A stretch of 6,040 bases of DNA from CAZYME01 sp964648115 (GTDB lineage Bacteria; Pseudomonadota; Gammaproteobacteria; Legionellales; Legionellaceae), in contig CAZYME010000053.1 in the NCBI GenBank assembly GCA_964648115.1, positions 1 to 6,040 of the forward strand, written 5' to 3'. Positions 1-4,072 of the stretch are shown in pieces (position 1 is the first letter of the stretch; every line of letters starts with the position of its first letter). Position numbers and translations under genes: made by a program. The notes under the pieces are model-generated. The model saw only the letters and a program-made list of their open reading frames with translations. It ran no database searches and was not told the origin of the DNA.

Positions 1-1
1 T

Positions 2-64
2 TCTAAATATTCTGTTGATGAATCAGTGAAGATAATTATGGATTTTATTAATCGAAAAAATTAA
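2..64 (+). CDS. C-terminal end of an unidentified protein (partial)
   Basis: Only one of the three + frames stays open from the window edge to a TAA stop at 62-64. It reads SKYSVDESVKIIMDFINRKN, a charged, probably helical tail. Such tails occur on many small kinases and P-loop proteins, but twenty residues are too few to name a family. If the tRNA fragment at 216-262 is a distal attachment site, this would be the last gene of an integrated element lying to the left. The open frame is short enough to arise by chance, so the call rests mainly on its plausible amino-acid composition. Confidence 0.4.
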   Translation, partial: SKYSVDESVKIIMDFINRKN

Positions 65-123
65 ATGAATTGTCTCCAGTAAATAATTACTACGAATTTT
101 GACTGTGGGGATTTTGTGGAGAT

Positions 124-151
124 CAGTACAGTGTTGTTATGCACTGTACTG
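124..151. repeat. Perfect 10-bp inverted repeat (hairpin)
   Basis: CAGTACAGTG at 124-133 is the exact reverse complement of CACTGTACTG at 142-151, with an 8-base loop (134-141). It lies 60 bases after the stop of the partial gene. No run of T follows on the + strand, so it is not a typical intrinsic terminator. It could be a regulator binding site, a recombinase or transposon end, or a weak terminator. The structure is certain; the role is unknown. Confidence 0.7.
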
Positions 152-170
152 CAATTGTAGTGGGTGGCGA

Positions 171-308
171 CATTTAATTATATAATAAATTCAATGAGTT
201 AATTTTCAATTACCGGGCTTCGAACCAAGGTGTCGGGGGTTCGAGTCCCTCCGAGCGCACCATTTAATTGTGTTAAAATCAAATAGTTAGCTCTGTAATT
301 TTCAATTA
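171..308. repeat. Imperfect direct repeat bracketing the tRNA fragment
   Basis: CATTTAATT at 171-179 recurs at 261-269, and AATTTTCAATTA at 201-212 recurs at 297-308. The two blocks keep the same order and differ by 6 bases in spacing. The DNA just before the tRNA remnant thus resembles the DNA just after it. A diverged duplication of the tRNA 3' flank, left by repeated integration, would explain this. The blocks are AT-rich, so coincidence cannot be excluded. Confidence 0.35.
216..262 (+). pseudogene. 3' half of tRNA-Arg (TCG): probable phage/ICE attachment site
   Basis: The segment folds as the 3' half of a tRNA. It has a 7-base anticodon loop CTTCGAA (218-224, anticodon TCG at 220-222), the 3' strand of the anticodon stem CCAAG (225-229), and a 5-base variable loop. 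The T-stem is GGGGG (235-239) with CCCTC (247-251) around the loop TTCGAGT (240-246). Then come the acceptor strand CGAGCGC (252-258), discriminator A and encoded CCA (260-262). Tyrosine recombinases that use tRNA genes restore the whole gene at one end and leave a 3' copy at the other. Upstream bases 213-217 pair poorly with the anticodon stem (mismatches at 214 and 215), and no D-arm or 5' acceptor strand is present, so homology begins near 216. The remnant cannot yield a functional tRNA. By polarity, the element should lie to the left. Confidence 0.85.
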
Positions 309-325
309 TCCTTGGAGTTGAAAAT
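298..325. repeat. AT-rich 8-bp inverted repeat
   Basis: ATTTTCAA (298-305) and TTGAAAAT (318-325) are perfect reverse complements around a 12-base loop. They lie in the 175-base gap between the tRNA remnant and the methyltransferase gene. The left arm is also part of the direct repeat at 297-308. Its function is unknown and it may be chance in AT-rich DNA. I see nothing else convincing between 263 and 425. Confidence 0.35.
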
Positions 326-425
326 ATGCCATGTTAATGTAGCTCCAGCTATCTTATCTACTCATAACCACCTGTTTTATCTCTAAAATATGTGTTTTTA
401 ATAAATAAAACTTATTATTGGAGTT

Positions 426-431
426 TAAGGA
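426..431 (+). promoter_or_regulatory. Ribosome binding site of the methyltransferase gene
   Basis: TAAGGA lies 6 bases before the ATG at 438. It is the best Shine-Dalgarno sequence ahead of any annotated start in this window and supports that start. Confidence 0.7.
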
Positions 432-437
432 AAAAAC

Positions 438-1247
438 ATGTCATCAAGTAAAGGCTTTGATAAAAAAATTAATATTATTACTCATAATGCAGCCGCGTGG
501 GATCACCAAGCTCGGTTACAGCAGGCTTGGTCCAGGCCGGTATCTGCAGAGCTTATTGAGGCAGCTAAAAAAGGACAATGGGAAATTCATATCACAAAAA
601 AACCTATTCCAGAAAGTTGGCTGCCAAAAAATATCGGGGGTAAGGATATCTTATGTCTTGCATCAGCTGGTGGTCAACAGGCACCTATTTTAGCTGCAGC
701 GGGAGCAAATGTTACTGTTTTTGATATTTCCGAAAAACAATTAAAGCAAGATAGATTTGTAGCAGATCGTGACCAGCTCAAAATAAAAACAATTCAAGGT
801 GACATGTCTGATTTATCTGGGATCAATGATGCTTCATTTGATTATATTATTCATCCTATATCCAATTTGTATGTTCCTGATTTAAAACCTGTATGGAGTG
901 AGTCTTATAGGGTATTACGCGCAAAAGGTACTTTATTAGCCAGTTTTTACAACCCTGTTCTTTTCGTCTTTGCTAAAGATAGCGAACTTGAAAAGAAAGG
1001 ATTATTGAAGCCACAACATATATTACCTTATTCAGATTCCCATGATCTAAATAAAGAGATTTTTGAGAAAAAAAGAAAAAACAACGAAGCCTTTATTTTT
1101 GGCCACACATTATCTAGTCAGATAAATGGGCAACTAGAGGCTGGATTCTTATTATCTGGGTTTTATGAAGATGAGCACCCATCACCAAGATTTTTAATAG
1201 AAGAATATATGAAAACAATGATAGCAACTAGGGCTATTAAGTACTGA
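438..1247 (+). CDS. Class I SAM-dependent methyltransferase
   Basis: This 269-residue soluble protein matches the Rossmann-fold methyltransferase pattern (Methyltransf_11 type). The SAM-binding motif I is at about residues 71-90 (ILCLASAGGQQAPILAAAGA). An acidic residue, D96, ends strand 2 (VTVFDIS), where it would bind the ribose of SAM. GD at 121-122 fits motif II, FDYIIHP (134-140) fits strand 4, and YRVLRAKGTLL (157-167) fits the motif III region. Motif I reads ASAGGQQ instead of the usual DxGxGxG. I recall this variant, and the N-terminal stretch with WDHQA and the PVSAELIEAAKKG segment, from a subfamily spread across Firmicutes and Proteobacteria. The substrate is unknown. There is no signal peptide or membrane segment. 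The start is fixed by TAAGGA six bases upstream. The gene stands alone and is the first gene after the tRNA scar. The family is confident; a specific function is not. Confidence 0.88.
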   Translation: MSSSKGFDKKINIITHNAAAWDHQARLQQAWSRPVSAELIEAAKKGQWEIHITKKPIPESWLPKNIGGKDILCLASAGGQQAPILAAAGANVTVFDISEKQLKQDRFVADRDQLKIKTIQGDMSDLSGINDASFDYIIHPISNLYVPDLKPVWSESYRVLRAKGTLLASFYNPVLFVFAKDSELEKKGLLKPQHILPYSDSHDLNKEIFEKKRKNNEAFIFGHTLSSQINGQLEAGFLLSGFYEDEHPSPRFLIEEYMKTMIATRAIKY

Positions 1248-1369
1248 TTTAGATTGTATTAAATAAATGTTCTAAAAAAGAATGAAGTGGAGCTTTTCGT
1301 AAGGATTCCAGCTAGCGTTCAAATTCTCTTTTGGAAAAAAGCGATGATTTAATTTAATTATGATTAAAA

Positions 1370-1399
1370 TTGAAAATTATTAAACCATAATTTTATTAA
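1370..1399 (+). promoter_or_regulatory. Candidate sigma-70 promoter for the GNAT gene
   Basis: TTGAAA at 1370-1375 (-35-like) and TATTAA at 1394-1399 (-10-like) are separated by 18 bases. Transcription would start about 25 bases before the ATG at 1430. The surrounding gap (1248-1429) is very AT-rich, so chance matches are common. I see no convincing terminator for the preceding gene. Confidence 0.3.
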
Positions 1400-1429
1400 T
1401 TGGGCAGAAAGATTGATTAATAATCTTAA

Positions 1430-1963
1430 ATGGGGCTTATTTACATGAACTTGCTGAATAAGAAGAATCCTGATTTTATTTTAAAATTAAAAAACTCATG
1501 GGATATTGAACTTTTAACCACTGACTATGCCAATGAAATAGACTCATTTGTTAAATTGTTTAATGATTTTTTTCAATTATGCGAAGGAAAATATGGTTCA
1601 AGTGCATTGATTTTAAATGATTGCCCACCTTCTAAGGTTAACCATAAAGATAAATTTGTATTAGGTTTGTATGATGCGGATACTATGATAGGTTTAGTAG
1701 ATCTCATACGTGATTATCCTGAGAAAGGGTGCTGGACTATTGGGTATTTATTAATACATCCCATGTACCGGAATCAAGGACTTGGTAGCAAATTGGTTAA
1801 AGATTTAGAAATGTCTCTAAGCACTTCAAGATTAAGATGTGTAGTGCAAAAGCAAAATGTTCTAGGGCTGGCTTTTTGGAAGTCTAACGGTTTTTTAATC
1901 ACATCTCAAAAAAAGGAAGCACTTGGAGAGTTAATGAATATTACATACGTACTGGAAAAATAG
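1430..1963 (+). CDS. GNAT-family N-acetyltransferase
   Basis: This 177-residue protein has the GNAT fold signature. Motif A spans about residues 103-126 (strand TIGYLLIHP, then the acetyl-CoA pyrophosphate loop R114-N-Q-G-L-G119 and helix SKLVKDLE). Motif B is at about 143-155 (NVLGLAFWKSNGF), the usual N-x-x-A-x-x-x-Y/W-x-x-x-G-F pattern. Strand 2-3 sequence FVLGLYDADTMIGLVDLI is at 76-93. The length is normal for the family. It presumably moves an acetyl group from acetyl-CoA to an amine on a small molecule or protein. Sequence alone does not reveal the substrate, and the N-terminal 60 residues are not diagnostic. No good ribosome binding site precedes ATG 1430. An in-frame ATG at 1445 is an alternative start that would remove five residues without touching the domain. 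Confidence 0.85.
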   Translation: MGLIYMNLLNKKNPDFILKLKNSWDIELLTTDYANEIDSFVKLFNDFFQLCEGKYGSSALILNDCPPSKVNHKDKFVLGLYDADTMIGLVDLIRDYPEKGCWTIGYLLIHPMYRNQGLGSKLVKDLEMSLSTSRLRCVVQKQNVLGLAFWKSNGFLITSQKKEALGELMNITYVLEK

Positions 1964-2122
1964 CTTAAAATAACAACGCCAATTAATCGGAATAGTCATG
2001 TGGAATGAAACTTTAAAAAAAGTAGATCCTGTAAAAACTCCGAACATTCAGAACATTCAGGGTCAGGCTTTGCCATGTGCACACTCCGTTTAGCTAATTT
2101 TTTATTGATGAATGTGTTGGTA
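1964..2122. other. Intergenic region with short tandem repeat and GGGTCAG motif
   Basis: No coding sequence is recognised between the GNAT gene and the first REP copy. GAACATTCA is repeated twice in tandem (2042-2050 and 2051-2059). It is followed directly by GGGTCAG (2060-2066), a heptamer also present at 3973-3979 inside a separate inverted repeat. The rest shows no clear promoter, terminator or RNA gene. Confidence 0.5.
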
Positions 2123-2156
2123 AAATGTTGGGCCATGGGCCCAACCTACGCTTGCT
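2123..2156 (-). repeat. REP element, copy 1 (reverse orientation)
   Basis: The core GTTGGGCCATGGGCCCAAC (2127-2145) folds into an 8-bp stem with a 3-base loop. On the - strand it is preceded directly by GTAG (2146-2149), the tetranucleotide that marks the 5' side of REP hairpins recognised by RAYT transposases. Its 34 bases are identical to copy 3 (2857-2890), including the flank CTACGCTTGCT. Confidence 0.85.
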
Positions 2157-2237
2157 TCCGATTATAAAGCGCTGTTGGGAGTTGTGATAAATCAGGCTGC
2201 TAATGTGCAAATGCTTGCTATCTTGTTTGAGGGTACT

Positions 2238-2260
2238 GTAGGTTGGGCCCATGGCCCAAC
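2238..2260 (+). repeat. REP element, copy 2 (forward orientation)
   Basis: GTAG (2238-2241) is followed directly by the 19-base hairpin core (2242-2260), which is the exact reverse complement of the core in copies 1 and 3. It is the upstream flank of the RAYT gene, 67 bases before its start codon. With copy 1 it forms an inverted pair whose GTAG ends face each other across 88 bases, resembling a bacterial interspersed mosaic element. The similarity to the other copies stops soon after GTAG on one side and shortly beyond the core on the other. Confidence 0.85.
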
Positions 2261-2327
2261 ACTTGACTACCAATAAAAATTAGATATAAATACTGCATAA
2301 CGGAATATATGTAGTAAGTCCAAAACT

Positions 2328-2858
2328 ATGCGCTATCGAAGAGTTTTAATCCCTGGGGCCAGCTATTTTTTCACAGTAAATCTGTTAAATAGGAAAAGTA
2401 GTTTACTAACAGACAACATTAACCAATTGCGTCACGCTTTTAGCGTGGCAAGAAGTTATCATCCATTTACAATAGATGGCATTGTTATTCTTCCCGATCA
2501 TCTTCACATGGTCATGAGCTTACCTAAAGAGGACGATAAATATTCTTTACGATGGAACATCATTAAGGGTATTTTTTCAAAGCAAATTGAACCTGAAGAA
2601 GCTGTTGCAGCCTCAAGGAAAACCAAACGAGAGCGTGGAATATGGCAACGGCGGTTTTGGGAACATTTGATTCAAGATGAATGGGATTATGAGCATCATA
2701 TTAATTACATACATTACAATCCTGTAAAACATGGCTACGTAACAACACCAATTGAATGGAAATATTCAAGCATTCATCGATTTATTCAAGCAGATCTTTT
2801 ACCAAAAAATTGGGGTTGTAATGATGAGTTTAATGTACGGAATTTTGGCGAGAGATAA
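2328..2858 (+). CDS. REP-associated tyrosine transposase (RAYT, Y1_Tnp/HUH family)
   Basis: The 176-residue product is a single-domain relative of IS200/IS605 TnpA. It starts with the family-typical MRYRRVLIPGASYFFTVNL. It carries the metal-binding HUH motif in LPDHLHMV (H58 and H60). The downstream block WQRRFWEHLI (106-115) and then YIHYNPVKHGYV (127-138) provide the catalytic tyrosine, by analogy with TnpA Y127, with Y130 a less likely alternative. RAYTs cut single-stranded REP DNA next to GTAG and are thought to spread REPs; they are usually single-copy domesticated genes. All key residues are intact, so the enzyme looks active. It is flanked by oppositely oriented REP copies at 2238-2260 and 2857-2890, its presumed substrates. 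The start is fixed by homology to family N-termini; the ribosome binding site is weak (TAAG at 2314-2317). Confidence 0.93.
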   Translation: MRYRRVLIPGASYFFTVNLLNRKSSLLTDNINQLRHAFSVARSYHPFTIDGIVILPDHLHMVMSLPKEDDKYSLRWNIIKGIFSKQIEPEEAVAASRKTKRERGIWQRRFWEHLIQDEWDYEHHINYIHYNPVKHGYVTTPIEWKYSSIHRFIQADLLPKNWGCNDEFNVRNFGER

Positions 2859-2890
2859 ATGTTGGGCCATGGGCCCAACCTACGCTTGCT
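2857..2890 (-). repeat. REP element, copy 3 (reverse orientation), overlapping the RAYT stop codon
   Basis: The 34 bases are identical to copy 1. The hairpin core is at 2861-2879, and GTAG on the - strand is at 2880-2883. The repeat begins with the last two bases of the RAYT TAA stop (2856-2858). In the mRNA the stem would form immediately after the stop codon. It could slow 3' exonucleases or act as a weak terminator, as shown for some E. coli REPs; that role here is inferred. Confidence 0.88.
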
Positions 2891-3025
2891 ACAAACCTAA
2901 GCTTTTACATATGGTAGCATAATTGAATGAGGTGTTATTAAAATTAGCAATGGTGGTCAAGCATAAAAAATATAAATGTCGTATTTTTATCCATCTAAAC
3001 GGTTACAACTGAAGTACGGGATATT

Positions 3026-3874
3026 ATGAGTTACAAAGAACGAGTCGACAGAGTGATCAATTTTATAGGCAAGCATCTTGATGAAGAGCTAGAGCTGGAT
3101 GAGCTTTGCCGTATCGCTTGTTTTTCAAAATATCATTTTCATCGGTTGTTTACGGTTTATACAGGGTTACCTCTAATGGGTTATATCAAGTGGCTGAGGC
3201 TCAAAAGAGCCGCTCATCAATTGATTGTACACAAAGAGGGATCAATTATTAACATCGCATTGGGTGCCGGGTACGAGTCCCATGAATCATTTAGTCGGGC
3301 TTTTAAACAAGTTTGCGGGCAAAGCCCCAGTGAATTTAGGTGTGGGGCTAATTGGGGAAGCTTTGAGAATCCACCGCAGCCAATGCATATCAAAGGTGAA
3401 AAAATTATGACGATAACAATTAAAGAACTGCCATCTAAAAGGCTTGCTGTGATGGAACATCATGGAGACCCCATGAGATTATCCGATACGCTTGATAAAC
3501 TCATTACATGGGCAAAGGCACAGCAAATTAACCTAAAACCGAAACCAGGAGAAGCCTTTGGTTTTGGCTATCACGATCCAAGGGAAGTTAAGCCGGAGGA
3601 ATTCCGTTTTGATTTAGCTTTAGCTGTTCCACAAGATTTTAAATTGAATGATCAGGTTATAGAAAGAGCTCTACCTGCCGGGAGATATGCTGTCACCATC
3701 CACAAAGGCTCTCGTGATAATATAGGTGACACGATTTACAGTCTGTATCGTGATTGGTTGCCACAGACCGGCGAAGAACTAGGGGATCTTCCTTGTATAT
3801 TTTGTTATTACAATTTTGATCATGAGGTAGCTGAGACAGAACTTTTGACGGAAATTTGGGTGCTTCTTAAATAG
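3026..3874 (+). CDS. AraC-family regulator with C-terminal GyrI-like effector-binding domain
   Basis: This 282-residue two-domain regulator resembles Rob in layout. Residues 5-105 are the AraC/XylS DNA-binding domain. The first helix-turn-helix is at about 22-47 (LELDELCRIACFSKYHFHRLF). The second is at about 73-105 (INIALGAGYESHESFSRAFKQVCGQSPSEFR), containing the family signature GY.S...FSR.FK...G.SP..FR. Residues 128-282 match the GyrI-like fold (MTITIKELPSKRLAVMEHHG at its start and AGRYAVTIHKG in the middle). This domain binds small, often amphipathic or drug-like molecules in Rob, BmrR-type regulators and GyrI. Target genes are unknown; the protein may control itself or a distant efflux or stress gene, since no obvious target lies next to it. 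The 5' ribosome site is mediocre (CGGG, 3017-3020). A better one lies inside the gene before codon 128. Confidence 0.9.
   Translation: MSYKERVDRVINFIGKHLDEELELDELCRIACFSKYHFHRLFTVYTGLPLMGYIKWLRLKRAAHQLIVHKEGSIINIALGAGYESHESFSRAFKQVCGQSPSEFRCGANWGSFENPPQPMHIKGEKIMTITIKELPSKRLAVMEHHGDPMRLSDTLDKLITWAKAQQINLKPKPGEAFGFGYHDPREVKPEEFRFDLALAVPQDFKLNDQVIERALPAGRYAVTIHKGSRDNIGDTIYSLYRDWLPQTGEELGDLPCIFCYYNFDHEVAETELLTEIWVLLK
3392..3398 (+). promoter_or_regulatory. Internal Shine-Dalgarno before Met128 of the AraC-GyrI gene
   Basis: AAAGGTG at 3392-3398 lies 8 bases before the in-frame ATG at 3407, which opens the GyrI-like domain exactly at its boundary. Initiation there would give a 155-residue stand-alone GyrI-like protein, almost the length of E. 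coli GyrI/SbmC (157). It may be a working secondary start or a relic of the fusion of two genes. The sequence is clear; use in the cell is unproven. Confidence 0.4.
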
Positions 3875-3890
3875 GCCATTAATACGATCA

Positions 3891-3914
3891 TTGGGGGGCA
3901 ATTTCGCTCCTCAA
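3891..3914 (+). terminator. Possible terminator hairpin after the AraC-GyrI gene
   Basis: TTGGGGGGC (3891-3899) pairs with GCTCCTCAA (3906-3914) over 9 bp with two G-T wobbles and a 6-base loop, 16 bases after the stop codon. Only a short, broken T-rich stretch (TTATTC) follows, so termination efficiency is doubtful. Confidence 0.45.
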
Positions 3915-3966
3915 TTATTCATGCAAATGCATAGACATCAAAAATCTTTGTTAACTGTTCGAAAAA

Positions 3967-3989
3967 TCAAAGGGGTCAGACACCATTGA
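3967..3989. repeat. Solitary GGGGTCAG-type imperfect inverted repeat
   Basis: TCAAAGGGG (3967-3975) and CACCATTGA (3981-3989) pair at 7 of 9 positions around TCAGA. I recall sequences of the GGGGTCAGA..CATTGAT kind scattered through proteobacterial intergenic regions and often seen near Y1-type transposases. It does not match the REP family of the RAYT in this window. It could be a remnant of a second, unrelated REP-like or small mobile element. Confidence 0.4.
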
Positions 3990-4032
3990 TATTTACTAAT
4001 TGCAGCTCATTTATCCACCGCCATTTTCTAAT

Positions 4033-4038
4033 TATAAT
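4033..4038 (+). promoter_or_regulatory. Candidate -10 box for the ATPase gene
   Basis: A perfect TATAAT lies about 35 bases before the ATG at 4073. No good -35 hexamer is seen at 16-18 bases upstream. If used, the transcript would start near 4045, placing the palindrome at 4051-4070 inside the leader just after the start point. This arrangement suits repression. Confidence 0.35.
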
Positions 4039-4050
4039 TGATTTATACCC

Positions 4051-4070
4051 GGTTATTTTCTAAAATAACC
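4051..4070. promoter_or_regulatory. Perfect palindrome, probable operator or RNA hairpin at the ATPase start
   Basis: GGTTATTTT (4051-4059) and AAAATAACC (4062-4070) are exact reverse complements separated by CT. The palindrome ends two bases before the ATG and occupies the place of a ribosome binding site; no Shine-Dalgarno sequence is present. As DNA it looks like a dimeric regulator site. As RNA it would fold into a 9-bp stem against the start codon. Either could couple gene expression to a binding protein, perhaps the ATPase itself; that last step is speculative. Confidence 0.6.
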
Positions 4071-4072
4071 AC

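Noticed and set aside
124..151. A standard intrinsic terminator
   Set aside because: The hairpin is strong but no T-run follows it on either strand.
216..262. A functional tRNA-Arg gene
   Set aside because: The 5' acceptor strand, D-arm and a proper 5' anticodon-stem strand are absent upstream.
418..693. A 91-residue + strand reading frame overlapping the start of the methyltransferase gene
   Set aside because: It lies in another frame of a gene with strong family motifs and a good ribosome site, and its protein shows no recognisable domain.
2328..2858. A full IS200/IS605 insertion sequence
   Set aside because: The N-terminus, YIHYNPVKHG block and GTAG hairpins identify the single-copy RAYT branch; no TnpB gene or IS200-type ends are seen.
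2123..2890. Three identical palindromic repeats as a CRISPR array
   Set aside because: The spacing is irregular (about 95 and 600 bases), orientations alternate, a transposase gene lies between copies, and the GTAG tag fits REP elements.
3225..3410. A 61-residue + strand reading frame inside the AraC-GyrI gene
   Set aside because: It is a shadow in another frame of the DNA-binding domain region and has no motif of its own.
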